Source of the DNA: JAFDZW01 sp964404255
GTDB lineage: Bacteria; Bacteroidota; Ignavibacteria; Palsa-1295
Assembly: GCA_964404255.1 (NCBI GenBank)
Contig: CAYOJJ010000001.1
Span: 124,001 to 188,000 of the forward strand
Direction of reading: 5' to 3'
Length of the DNA stretch: 64,000 bases
The notes beneath the pieces are model-generated. The model was not told the DNA's origin and searched no databases. It saw only the letters and a list, made by a program, of their open reading frames with translations. Every line of letters starts with the position of its first letter. Position 1 is the stretch's first letter. Position numbers and translations under genes: made by a program. This document shows positions 17,854-26,107 of the stretch, piece by piece.

Positions 17854-18771
17854 TTATTGATCCTTATCGAATTCTCGTAAGAGAACCCCATACCGCAATC
17901 CGCGGGTACTGACCGTTACTTGTTGCACTTTCAATGCCTTCATCGCTTGTTCGAGAATAATAGCCCCGGAAGGAAGAATATCAGCCCGCGAAGCAGGCAC
18001 TACCGGATAGGCCTTTGTAAAAGCATTCGGTGGTATGGAAATGATCTCTTCAAGTAAGGCCGTTACCTCAGTAAGAGAAAGGGTCATTCCATCGATGATC
18101 GATGAATCGAATGTTTTTAGACCTGCCTTCATAGCTGCAAGCGAAGTTGGTGTACCGGCAACGGCAATGAGCTGGCCGATGGCAACAGTACCGATACCCG
18201 GTACAGTATCGAATTCTTTTCGAATAATCTCGCGCGTTTCATCAAGGCTTTTACCAGCGAGAAGATACCGCTCTTTTATGCGCACGGCGCCAATATCGAT
18301 ACTCTTACCATGAAGATATTTTGTACCTTCACCGAACGATACCTCCGTACTTCCGCCGCCAATATCTATCGTAGCAATACTTTCATTTGCATCGATAGTA
18401 CGGCCAAAAAGTGAGCCGCGAAAACTAAGGCGCGATTCATCGTCACCACTTAGTAATTCAATAGAAATACCGAATCGTTTTTTTGTCTGTTCGATGATTT
18501 CATCGCGATTGATGGCATCTCGCATAGCACTGGTGGCAAAAGCACAGACACGATCCACCTGGTGCCGGGCAAGAATTGCAGTATAATCGGTAAGGATGTT
18601 TTCGAAACGAGAATATGCTTCATCCGAGATCTTCCGGGTCTTATCGACGCCTTCACCTAATCTTGCAATAGCATGTTCATCGGCGAGAATTTCTATTTCG
18701 CCAGTCGCCGCTTTTTTACCTATGAGCATCAGGACGGTATTCGTTCCTATATCGATGGCGGCAATTTTCAT
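17854..18771 (-). CDS. Ppx/GppA family phosphatase (exopolyphosphatase-type)
   Basis: A 305-aa protein of the ASKHA fold. The phosphate-1 loop is AAIDIGTNTVLMLIG at the N-terminus, the second is IATIDIGGGSTEVSFG near residue 130, and LLSGDDESRLSFRGSLFG is the conserved block between them. This is the short form with only the two ATPase-like subdomains and no HD domain, so polyphosphate or pppGpp hydrolysis are both possible. It starts 3 bases after prmA ends and is therefore probably co-transcribed with it. Confidence 0.92.
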   Translation of the reverse strand: MKIAAIDIGTNTVLMLIGKKAATGEIEILADEHAIARLGEGVDKTRKISDEAYSRFENILTDYTAILARHQVDRVCAFATSAMRDAINRDEIIEQTKKRFGISIELLSGDDESRLSFRGSLFGRTIDANESIATIDIGGGSTEVSFGEGTKYLHGKSIDIGAVRIKERYLLAGKSLDETREIIRKEFDTVPGIGTVAIGQLIAVAGTPTSLAAMKAGLKTFDSSIIDGMTLSLTEVTALLEEIISIPPNAFTKAYPVVPASRADILPSGAIILEQAMKALKVQQVTVSTRGLRYGVLLREFDKDQ

Positions 18772-18774
18772 TCG

Positions 18775-19644
18775 TTACTGCTTTTGCAATCGCAAACAAA
18801 GCCACTCATTTTCCTGCAGTTGCTCGATAAGAGAATAACCGGCTGCGGTATAGGCTTCTATAATTTCCGGTCCGTCGTATTCGAGAAGCCCCGAGAGGAT
18901 AAGAATACCACCAGGAATATGATGAGAAGCAATTTCTTTTGCTAAGGTAAGCAGCACGTTGCGATGAATATTGGCAATGATAAGATCAAACTTCTCACTG
19001 GCTGCTGTAATAGTGGAAAGCTCACCCAAGCGCAGATCGATAACATCGCTGGCATAGCCATTGCGTTCGCAATTTTCTTTTGCATTCTCGAAGGCCCATT
19101 CATCGGTATCGATAGCAACAGCATGGGAGGCGCCACGACGGATCGCATACATCGCAAGAATGCCGGTACCGGAGCCGAGATCGAGGACGGTCTTACCGGA
19201 GCAATCGATATGCTCAATCATTTGAAGACAAAGCCGCGTCGTTTCGTGGTGGCCGGTTCCGAAGCTCATCTTCGGATCGATCACGATGAGATATTTCGCC
19301 GAGTAGGTCTCCGCTTCGGTAAGCTTCCAGCTTGGGGCGATAACCAGTTCATCGGTGATCTTGATCGGCTCGATGGTCGATTCCCACTCGGCATTCCAAT
19401 CGATCTCTTCATGGGAGATCGTTTCTTTAAGGGTTACCTGCGGAGCTTCGGTAGTAATAAAATTCTCAAGGGCTTCGCGTGCCTCATCATTCCATTCCTC
19501 CTGAAGTAAATGAACGAGAAATGCTCCATCGGCGCGTTCTTCGAATCCCTGTGGTTCATGGTTGAGCAGGAAATAGCCTTGAAGAGCATCTTCCGATTCC
19601 AACGGTACCGATAGGACGAGTGTTACAAACTCCGGTTTTTTCAT
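18775..19644 (-). CDS. prmA: Ribosomal protein L11 methyltransferase
   Basis: A 289-aa enzyme that methylates ribosomal protein L11. The signature IDPKMSFGTGHHETTRL leads into the SAM-binding motif TVLDLGSGTGILAMYA, then VAIDTDEWAFENAKEN and IIANIHRNVLLTL (the NIxxNVL catalytic loop). The frame runs on to 19692, but the Met at 19644 (MKKPEFVTLVLSV) avoids overlapping the glutaminyl cyclase gene and matches the family's N-terminal strand, so it is preferred. Confidence 0.95.
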   Translation of the reverse strand: MKKPEFVTLVLSVPLESEDALQGYFLLNHEPQGFEERADGAFLVHLLQEEWNDEAREALENFITTEAPQVTLKETISHEEIDWNAEWESTIEPIKITDELVIAPSWKLTEAETYSAKYLIVIDPKMSFGTGHHETTRLCLQMIEHIDCSGKTVLDLGSGTGILAMYAIRRGASHAVAIDTDEWAFENAKENCERNGYASDVIDLRLGELSTITAASEKFDLIIANIHRNVLLTLAKEIASHHIPGGILILSGLLEYDGPEIIEAYTAAGYSLIEQLQENEWLCLRLQKQ

Positions 19645-19649
19645 AATGG

Positions 19650-20453
19650 CTACGATGGCTGGCGGACAGCGATCTCGAAGATCTTTGGCCAAAGTTTTCC
19701 GGTAACGTACAATTTATTGGTTGCTTTATCGAAAGCAATGCCATTAAGCACATCGACACCTTCGCGCTCATTCGGCGCAAGCAGGCCGGTCATATCGAGC
19801 CACGCATTTACCTTGCCCGTCGCCGGGTCGATACGGGCGATACGATTCGTCATCCAGACATTAGACCAGATCTCGCCATTAATGTATTCCAACTCATTGA
19901 TATTGTTGAGCGGCAACCCGGCATCGGTTACTTCGATCGTTCGTACCGGAGTAAGGGTCTGCGGATCGAGAAACTGAATGCGATTCGTACCATCGGACAT
20001 AATGATGTTCTTACCGTCATTCGTCAGGCTCCATCCTTCGCCCGGATAATTCCACTGACCGATCTGCTTGAAGGTTTCGAGATCGTAAATAAAGCCGACA
20101 TGCGTCTGGTAGGTAAGCTGGTAAATTTTATTTCCGAGAATCGTTATACCCTCGCCGAAATACTGCTTATCGATATCGATGCTCTTAAGAACCTTCCCGG
20201 TCTTCAGATCGATCTTGCGAAGATGCGATTGCCCGTTGAGCCCGGTGCTTTCATAGAGTACTCCATCATAAAATTCCAACCCTTCGGTGAATGCATCCTT
20301 GCTGTGGGGATAGGTGGCGGTTACATCATATTGCTCCACCGGCGCCGCAGGGATACTTTCCACTTTTGGCAAGGGCGGTGGTTGATCTTTCTTACAAGCG
20401 GCAAAAAAGGTAATTGTAATACCTATTAATAGATAGCGAATGGGCGTTCTCAT
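19650..20453 (-). CDS. Glutaminyl-peptide cyclotransferase (plant/bacterial type), lipoprotein
   Basis: A 267-aa protein of the beta-propeller Glu_cyclase_2 family, which turns an N-terminal Gln into pyroglutamate. The N-terminus has a lipobox (TFFAAC|KKDQ), so it is anchored in the envelope. Family landmarks: YPHSKDAFTEGLEFYDGVLY, YFGEGITILGNKIYQLTYQT, GEGWSLTNDGKNIIMSDGTN and NINELEYINGEIWSNVW. Most exported proteins in this window are predicted to begin with Gln after signal peptidase cleavage, making them natural substrates. It lies 5 bases upstream of prmA in one transcript. Confidence 0.93.
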   Translation of the reverse strand: MRTPIRYLLIGITITFFAACKKDQPPPLPKVESIPAAPVEQYDVTATYPHSKDAFTEGLEFYDGVLYESTGLNGQSHLRKIDLKTGKVLKSIDIDKQYFGEGITILGNKIYQLTYQTHVGFIYDLETFKQIGQWNYPGEGWSLTNDGKNIIMSDGTNRIQFLDPQTLTPVRTIEVTDAGLPLNNINELEYINGEIWSNVWMTNRIARIDPATGKVNAWLDMTGLLAPNEREGVDVLNGIAFDKATNKLYVTGKLWPKIFEIAVRQPS

Positions 20454-20510
20454 TGGAGCATATAATTGTGCGTGAGGTGTAACAAAATTAGTAACGTGGA
20501 GTTCTTAATT

Positions 20511-20606
20511 ATGACCGCGATAAACAAAACTCACTACTGTTATGAATAACGCGGATTCAGCCTGCTAAGCAATGCTCAGTATAGAGTGACCTTAGCGGGC
20601 TTTTTA
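20511..20606 (+). ncRNA. Candidate structured leader or small RNA with terminator, upstream of the pirin gene
   Basis: Two consecutive hairpins can be drawn on the plus strand: CCGCG (20515-20519) with CGCGG (20550-20554), then AGCCTGCTAAG (20559-20569) with CTTAGCGGGCT (20591-20601, one G-U pair), followed by TTTTTA. The second looks like an intrinsic terminator, but no plus-strand gene precedes it, so it either ends a small RNA or attenuates the pirin gene. An 8-codon ORF (MNNADSAC, 20542-20568) runs into the terminator stem. I do not recognise a known RNA family. Confidence 0.35.
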
Positions 20607-20643
20607 CTGCCTTTCCTTCAATAAGGAACATTGATATTGCCCC

Positions 20644-20683
20644 TACGTACAAAGCAGCAATTAACTACTTATTTTTGTACGTA
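20644..20683. promoter_or_regulatory. Perfect 10-bp inverted repeat ending at the pirin start codon
   Basis: TACGTACAAA (20644-20653) and TTTGTACGTA (20674-20683) are exact inverted copies separated by 20 bases. The right arm ends at the A of the ATG, and a TATTTTTG matching the TAnnTTTG promoter element lies at 20670-20677. It could be an operator or an mRNA hairpin occluding translation. Confidence 0.45.
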
Positions 20684-21378
20684 TGATTACGATCCGCAAA
20701 GCCGATGAACGCGGCCATGTCAATTGGGGCTGGCTCGATACTTACCACACGTTCTCTTTTTCCGATTATTATGACGAGAACTGGGTACATTTTCGTACCC
20801 TGCGCGTCATGAATGAAGATCGCATTGCTGCCGGGCAGGGCTTCGGTATGCATCCGCACCGGGATATGGAGATCATTACCTATGTATTATCGGGTGCCGT
20901 AGAGCATCAGGATAGTATGGGCAATTCCGGGGTGATCCGGGCCGGCGATGTTCAGCGCATGAGTGCTGGTACCGGCATCTTTCATAGTGAGACGAACCCC
21001 TTCAACGAGGAGCTCTACTTATACCAGATCTGGATATTCCCGAGCCATAAAAATGTAGAGCCCAGCTATGAACAGACCCGCTTCGAAGATAGCGAAAAGA
21101 AAAATACGCTGCGTCTCATTGCAAGCCCGACGGGAGAAAACGGTTCGGTAACGATCGGCCAGGATGCGAAAGTCTATGCGTCGCTATTGGATAAAGACCG
21201 GCAATTGGAGTACTCGCTTTCTGCCGGACGCGGGGCTTGGCTGCAGGTGGTAGCAGGAGAAGTAACCGTGGAAGGAAATGCTTTAAAGAAGGGCGATGCA
21301 GCCGCAATAAGTGATGTAAGTGCTATCACGATCTCGGCCGGCGCCGATTCTCATCTATTGCTCTTCGATCTGCAATAA
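20683..21378 (+). CDS. Pirin family protein (YhhW-type, quercetinase-like bicupin)
   Basis: A 231-aa cytoplasmic protein. The metal site of the N-terminal cupin is complete: H57 and H59 (GMHPHRDMEIITYVLSG), H101 and E103 (GTGIFHSETNP), the same positions as in E. coli YhhW. Family members oxidise flavonols such as quercetin in vitro or act as redox-sensing regulators; the physiological role here is unknown. The leader holds an inverted repeat touching the start codon and a terminator-like hairpin. It converges on the CcoG-like gene with a 4-base gap. Confidence 0.93.
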   Translation: MITIRKADERGHVNWGWLDTYHTFSFSDYYDENWVHFRTLRVMNEDRIAAGQGFGMHPHRDMEIITYVLSGAVEHQDSMGNSGVIRAGDVQRMSAGTGIFHSETNPFNEELYLYQIWIFPSHKNVEPSYEQTRFEDSEKKNTLRLIASPTGENGSVTIGQDAKVYASLLDKDRQLEYSLSAGRGAWLQVVAGEVTVEGNALKKGDAAAISDVSAITISAGADSHLLLFDLQ

Positions 21379-21382
21379 TATC

Positions 21383-22294
21383 TTATACCTGCTCCTCGTG
21401 TAACGGCTGTTCGATCGGCGTTACAACCGGAGTTTTCGATTTGGCTGCGCGGCGAGCTTTCTTGTCGGCAGCCATTTCTTTTAGTACCTGTTCAAGATCT
21501 ATTTCCAGCGGCGCCAGTGCTCCGTGACCAACAAGTAACGGTTTCTCGCCCGGTACTTTGGCAGCGCAGGCATTACAGGAAGAGATACAATCGAAGCAGA
21601 GTACACAGGTATTATGATTATTCTCTTCGGTATCCATCGTCAGCAGGCGCGGATCGAGCGCCATCGGGCAATCGCGAACGCAGACCTCACCGAGGGTACA
21701 ATTCGGTGCAGAAAAATCGATGCGCAGGCGGTGCTTCTGGGAGGTCACTCCGAGATACAAGCCGATCGGGCAAAACTCCTGGCAAAAGCGCAAGCCGACG
21801 AAATAGAGCATGACATAGGCGATCGCCAGTAAGCCGAAGAACACACCGCGAAACGAGTTTGCCAGCGGATGGCTGCTATCGAAGAGTACCGATAGATCGG
21901 CAAACCAGTTGACAAGCCCGACTGTGGAAATAAGCGCGGCAAGGAAGGTTGCACCAATGACAAGTACCGGAGAGCGCTTCTTTCTCTTGGCATATTCACC
22001 GGTATAGCGAAGTGCTTTCAAGAGCGAGCCCCAGGTACAGATCCATCCACAAAATAACCGGCCATACATATAATTGGCCGTTAGCGTGATAAGATAGGAG
22101 CCGGCCCAAAGTCCGAGAAAAGCGGTAACCGCTGTAATCCAATTTACCGATTGCCGCAACACATAGAACTCGCCATTGAGGACATCGAACTTAATGATAT
22201 GCAAACTCGGCAATGCGAGAAGCAGGACAATAATAGTGGCATTAACCCAATATCTTGCCGTAACAATACCAGCCCTGAACCGAGATTGTACCAT
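21383..22294 (-). CDS. CcoG/NapH-like membrane ferredoxin, cbb3 oxidase assembly
   Basis: A 303-aa protein with about five membrane helices and several Cys clusters: CGWICTWGS (near residue 80), CQEFCPIGLYLG, CTLGEVCVRDCP and CVLCFDCISSC, enough for two [4Fe-4S] centres. CcoG (RdxA/FixG) proteins reduce Cu(II) for oxidase assembly. This one ends in a charged tail and lacks the C-terminal Ig-like FixG domain (usual length about 470 aa). It is the last gene of the oxidase operon, 19 bases after the 70-aa protein gene. NapH/NosR-like relatives are the alternative, but context favours CcoG. Confidence 0.82.
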   Translation of the reverse strand: MVQSRFRAGIVTARYWVNATIIVLLLALPSLHIIKFDVLNGEFYVLRQSVNWITAVTAFLGLWAGSYLITLTANYMYGRLFCGWICTWGSLLKALRYTGEYAKRKKRSPVLVIGATFLAALISTVGLVNWFADLSVLFDSSHPLANSFRGVFFGLLAIAYVMLYFVGLRFCQEFCPIGLYLGVTSQKHRLRIDFSAPNCTLGEVCVRDCPMALDPRLLTMDTEENNHNTCVLCFDCISSCNACAAKVPGEKPLLVGHGALAPLEIDLEQVLKEMAADKKARRAAKSKTPVVTPIEQPLHEEQV

Positions 22295-22313
22295 TAACTT
22301 CTATCCTATCTAT

Positions 22314-22526
22314 TTATTTCGTCGCGGATTTACTGCCCATCCCGAGCACGCCAAAGAGCAAGAGCATAATAGCGCTCACAAGGATCGTAAGCACTACCAG
22401 ACCGCTCATGACGATCGCAGTAACCGATGGATTTGTATTGAATGAATTGATAAACGTCGGCAGCCCGATCGCCAGCAAGGTGATCAGGGTGACAAGCGCT
22501 ACCAGACTAAGAATTCTACTAAGCAT
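22314..22526 (-). CDS. Small two-helix membrane protein in the cbb3 assembly cluster
   Basis: A 70-aa protein with two hydrophobic helices (LSLVALVTLITLLAIGLPTF and a longer one ending LLLFGVLGMG). It lies 4 bases after the SafE-like gene, inside the oxidase maturation block. No homology recognised; position suggests a small assembly factor comparable in place, not in sequence, to CcoS or CcoH. Confidence 0.65.
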   Translation of the reverse strand: MLSRILSLVALVTLITLLAIGLPTFINSFNTNPSVTAIVMSGLVVLTILVSAIMLLLFGVLGMGSKSATK

Positions 22527-22530
22527 GATC

Positions 22531-23280
22531 TTACTTTATTTCTGAATGATGTGTACCCGGGCTGCAACACGATTTTTCTGCCGGCGTGAACGGATCGTGG
22601 TAGATCCCCAAGCCCCTGCAGATCGTGACAATACCCATTACCATTATAAAAATTGCGGCGATAGTGCTCCCGTATTTCCTTATGCGAAGCGATAAGCGTT
22701 CGATCACGGCCACTACACCGGCTAACGCAGGAACAGTACCAAGAGCGAACGAGCCAAGCACCAGCGCCCCACTCACCGGCGAATGCGTTGCCGCGGCCTG
22801 CAATACCATTCCGTAGAGTAAACCGCAGGGAAGCAGTGGTGTTACAAGGCCAAGCAGCAGTTTGGATTCTTTGAGGTCGCTTCGCGTAAGCGCGGTTAAT
22901 ACATTCGTGATCTTCCTGCCTACCAAACTCGTGCCTTTAAGCGAGAAGAAATTCATTTGGAATAACGAAGCAACGATCATCAGTGCACCGAGTACGATAG
23001 CAACGGTCTGCCGAAGCGAATCGCTGATAAAAAGAAAACTGCCAAGACCGCCGGCAATCATTCCGATCATAGCATAGGAGATAAAACGGCCGCCATGATA
23101 GAGCGATTGCGGTATAACTACGTCAGCAAAGCGGCGCTTCTTTACTCCGGGAAGATCGATAGTGACGGGCGTTGCCTGCACCTGGCCGGCAAAACATCCG
23201 GAGATCATCGGCCCGCACATCCCAACACAATGCAGGCTTGAGACAAGACCCGTAATGAAAGCAAGCCATAGCTCAGGCAT
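22531..23280 (-). CDS. SafE/UreH-like membrane protein (DsbD_2 family)
   Basis: A 249-aa protein with six membrane helices. The first helix carries SSLHCVGMCGPM, the His-Cys motif of the sulfite exporter TauE/SafE subfamily with DsbD-like fold. A His/Cys-rich C-terminus (KSCCSPGTHHSEIK) could bind copper. Such genes accompany ccoI in many cbb3 clusters and have been linked to copper delivery. It overlaps the ccoI stop by 8 bases, so translation is probably coupled. Confidence 0.85.
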   Translation of the reverse strand: MPELWLAFITGLVSSLHCVGMCGPMISGCFAGQVQATPVTIDLPGVKKRRFADVVIPQSLYHGGRFISYAMIGMIAGGLGSFLFISDSLRQTVAIVLGALMIVASLFQMNFFSLKGTSLVGRKITNVLTALTRSDLKESKLLLGLVTPLLPCGLLYGMVLQAAATHSPVSGALVLGSFALGTVPALAGVVAVIERLSLRIRKYGSTIAAIFIMVMGIVTICRGLGIYHDPFTPAEKSCCSPGTHHSEIK

Positions 23281-25354
23281 GGCTTCCTCCTTCCATGGTA
23301 AGAGCCTGCGATTTAAGCCTGAACGAGTTCTGTGTCACGAAGAAACTCGAAAGCGCCATCGCGACTGCCGCGATGATCGGATTCAGGACACCGAAGGCAG
23401 CGAGCACGACACCGATCACATTATAAGCAAAGGCCCAAAAGAGATTCTGCTTTACGACCCGCATGGTTTTCTTTGCCAATTCGAGCAACGCCGGTACATG
23501 GGAAAGATCGTTATCGAAAAGAATAACATCGGCTTCCGTTCGAAGCAAATCGGAGCTTGAACCGACCGCTACTCCTACCTGGGCAGCGCCGATCGCACCG
23601 GCATCGTTAAAACCATCGCCAACGAACATGGCATCGGGTGTTTCAGTAACGATCCGGGCTTTATCTTCCGGAGCCAGTTCTGCCATCGCTTCACAATTCA
23701 GTTCTTCGGAAAGATCGTCAACAACCGCCGAGCGATCGCCGGAAAGAATCACGGTCCGGTATTCTTTATCATGAAGTGTCTTGAATACCGAGGCGACTTC
23801 CTCGCGCAAGGTATCGGATGCGGTGCACTTGAAGATCACTTCTTCGGAGCCGGCTTCCTGATATTTCGCCCAGACCGCCGTTTGCGATTGTGTCGTGGGT
23901 TGAGCATTGGTAACGAATTGCTCCGACCCTAAGCGAACCGAAGCCGTACCGATGGTTGCGAGAATACCACTGCCCGGAATTTCCTCGAACGAAGAGATCG
24001 CCGTTTTCTCGTTAGCAAGGTGCGGATATTTATTCGCCAGCGCTTTTGAAAGCGGATGGTTGGAAAACGATGCTACCGTTGCTGCATAGACAAGCGCCTT
24101 TTCGGAAGTAGAAGCTTTACCTTCGATGATCGTTACACTATCGATAGAAGGGATACCTTTGGTAACCGTCCCTGTCTTATCGAAAAAGATCGTTGTAATG
24201 CCGGCCAGACGTTCGAGCACACCGAGCGAGCGAAAAAGTATGCCTTGCTTCGATGCCCGCGTGACGGCCATCCATAAGGCTGTCGGTGTGGCAATACCGA
24301 TAGCACAGGGGCAGGCTATAAGCACGACGCTCAGGAAGGCAAAGAGCCCTTTGGAAAACCCAGCGGCGATCCACCAATAGATGAGACTTCCCATTGCAAT
24401 AGCAATGATCACTGGTATAGCGATCGCCGCGATCTTATCGGCTACGTCCTGGATCGGAGCACGACGAAGCTTCGATTCCAGCAGTAACGTTCGCAGCCGT
24501 TGGATAAAACTTTTTTCGGCCGGCTGCAATACTTCTAAATGTAATAAGCCGTCGTAATTGACCGCTCCGGCAAAGAGAGCATCCCCCTTACTTTTGCGTT
24601 TCGGCGCCGGCTCCCCGGTTAACATTGCCTCGCTGATCATCGCAACGCCATCACTAATGCGGCAATCGACCGGTATCATTTCTCCCGGCTTCGAAACGAT
24701 CACCATTCCCGGAGATAATGATGCAACCGAAACATCGCGAAGCAGGCCATCTTCCCCGATGATGCTTACCATCGAAGGCACCTGCTTATCGAGCTGCTCG
24801 ATAGTTTTCGAAGCGCCGAAACGGGCTTTCGCTTCAAGGTATCGGCCGACTGTTACTATTATTAAAATAGCGACCGCTGTTTCGTAATAGACCGGACCCG
24901 ATTCGAAGATCGTATCGAAGATCGATACGAGCATCGCTGCCGTTACGCCAAGCGCTATCAGAAGATCGGCATTTACTTTCAGCCCGCCTTTAATATCACG
25001 GATGCTCGATTCGATAAACGGAAAGCCGAGCATGAAATACACTGGAAGGGAAATGACCATCAGCAGCCATTTCAATAAACTAAAAAAAGAGGCAGAACCA
25101 AACCCCTGCTGAAAGAAAGACCCGAGCGATTCTACATACAGCGGCATCGAGAACATCATTACGTTGATGCCAAGGATGATGCCGATACCAAGCTTATATA
25201 ATGTTAACCGTGCGCCACCTTCCTCGCCCGTGCCGACGATCTCCGCCGCTACTTCACAGCCATAGCAGCAATACAGCGCTTCACCGGCTGAACGAGCTCT
25301 TCTCGTTACCGGAAGTCCGCAATGGCTGCAACTATGCTCTACTGTAGTAGTCAT
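23273..25354 (-). CDS. ccoI: Copper-translocating P-type ATPase for cbb3 oxidase assembly
   Basis: A 693-aa P1B-type ATPase. The N-terminus has a Cys-rich metal site (C9, C12 and CCYGC at 29-33) like FixI/CcoI proteins. Then come the membrane CPC motif (LIACPCAIGIATPTALW), the phosphorylation loop FFDKTGTVTKG, TGEP (MLTGEPAPKRK), the nucleotide-domain HP (SNHPLSKAL) and GDGFNDAGAIG. The separate HMA domain (GMxCxxC) normally found between the Cys-rich part and the first helix is missing, which accounts for the short length. Family members export Cu(I) to the periplasm for the oxidase binuclear centre. It is preceded by two strong hairpins in the 108-base gap to the oxidase genes. Confidence 0.93.
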   Translation of the reverse strand: MTTTVEHSCSHCGLPVTRRARSAGEALYCCYGCEVAAEIVGTGEEGGARLTLYKLGIGIILGINVMMFSMPLYVESLGSFFQQGFGSASFFSLLKWLLMVISLPVYFMLGFPFIESSIRDIKGGLKVNADLLIALGVTAAMLVSIFDTIFESGPVYYETAVAILIIVTVGRYLEAKARFGASKTIEQLDKQVPSMVSIIGEDGLLRDVSVASLSPGMVIVSKPGEMIPVDCRISDGVAMISEAMLTGEPAPKRKSKGDALFAGAVNYDGLLHLEVLQPAEKSFIQRLRTLLLESKLRRAPIQDVADKIAAIAIPVIIAIAMGSLIYWWIAAGFSKGLFAFLSVVLIACPCAIGIATPTALWMAVTRASKQGILFRSLGVLERLAGITTIFFDKTGTVTKGIPSIDSVTIIEGKASTSEKALVYAATVASFSNHPLSKALANKYPHLANEKTAISSFEEIPGSGILATIGTASVRLGSEQFVTNAQPTTQSQTAVWAKYQEAGSEEVIFKCTASDTLREEVASVFKTLHDKEYRTVILSGDRSAVVDDLSEELNCEAMAELAPEDKARIVTETPDAMFVGDGFNDAGAIGAAQVGVAVGSSSDLLRTEADVILFDNDLSHVPALLELAKKTMRVVKQNLFWAFAYNVIGVVLAAFGVLNPIIAAVAMALSSFFVTQNSFRLKSQALTMEGGSHA

Positions 25355-25395
25355 CTGGGTGGATGGTTACTCATGATATGGGTGGTTAAAATGTA

Positions 25396-25461
25396 GGTAC
25401 GGCAGCAGGAGACCTGCTGCCGTACCGTGTGCCAACAGTACTTTTCCACCCCAAAAGTACT
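25396..25461 (-). promoter_or_regulatory. Pair of strong hairpins between oxidase genes and assembly genes
   Basis: On the minus strand the first hairpin is AGTACTTTT/AAAAGTACT (25437-25445 with 25453-25461), directly after the 68-aa gene stop. The second is a perfect 14-bp stem (GGTACGGCAGCAGG at 25396-25409 with its complement at 25413-25426, 3-base loop). Neither is followed by a real T run. They may stabilise the upstream mRNA or be processing sites rather than terminators. Confidence 0.7.
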
Positions 25462-25462
25462 A

Positions 25463-25669
25463 TCAAGGCACAAACTTATCGAAGGGTGGCTTATCGACCC
25501 ACCGGCTCAAATTCGGCAGCATGAATTGGATCGAATACCAGGTCGAGCCAAGAATGAAACAGACCCAGATCACGAGCATCCACCATGGAAACCGGCTACC
25601 TAAGTAGGTAAAGCGATCCGGTTCTGAAGAATCCTCGTCGGCAATAAATACTACTTTCGTTGGTTCCAT
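25463..25669 (-). CDS. Small single-helix protein of the cbb3 operon
   Basis: A 68-aa protein with one central helix (WWMLVIWVCFILGSTWYSIQ) and an aromatic, Pro-rich end (WVDKPPFDKFVP). The layout recalls the N-terminal anchor of CcoP, but no heme motif follows. It lies 4 bases after the 140-aa gene. It may be an accessory subunit of the oxidase; this rests on context only. Confidence 0.65.
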   Translation of the reverse strand: MEPTKVVFIADEDSSEPDRFTYLGSRFPWWMLVIWVCFILGSTWYSIQFMLPNLSRWVDKPPFDKFVP

Positions 25670-25673
25670 GAGC

Positions 25674-26096
25674 TTAGTTCTTTGATATGGGTAATGAAGT
25701 GATCATACTCGTGGCAGAGGCAGACTTACTATTCTCGTCTAAAAGGGTATTATCACCCAGTTCGATCTCGCGTTCGAACAATCGGAATTTCGGGCGTTCG
25801 ATGTCTTTATAATCGCCGCGAAGCACCGTCCAGAGAAACATAAAGAAGAAGCCGAGCGCCACGCAGGAATACATTACGATCGGCGTGACGGCGAACTGTA
25901 CCAGGTCGTTGCCGGTAGCAAAGATCGAGTACGTGAATTCGACGAATTTATATGTGAAACCCGTACCGGCAATGATGATCACACTCCATTGAAAGATCGT
26001 CAGCGCGCGGTTTCTGCGCTTCGGTACATAACGCATCTGAGCCGGCAGCTCGGGATGCGAAGCTGAAGATGATGGGGTAGAAAATAACTCAGCCAT
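25674..26096 (-). CDS. Two-helix membrane protein of the cbb3 operon
   Basis: A 140-aa protein. The frame is open to 26198, overlapping ccoO, but the Met at 26096 (MAELFSTPSSSA) falls just after the ccoO stop (11-base gap) and is chosen. Two membrane helices: TIFQWSVIIIAGTGFTYKFV and IVMYSCVALGFFFMFLWTVL, followed by a polar tail (ERPKFRLFEREIELGDNTLL). Not CcoQ or CcoH by sequence. Function unknown; probably an oxidase subunit or assembly protein. Confidence 0.65.
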   Translation of the reverse strand: MAELFSTPSSSASHPELPAQMRYVPKRRNRALTIFQWSVIIIAGTGFTYKFVEFTYSIFATGNDLVQFAVTPIVMYSCVALGFFFMFLWTVLRGDYKDIERPKFRLFEREIELGDNTLLDENSKSASATSMITSLPISKN

Positions 26097-26107
26097 AATT
26101 CCCTTCC

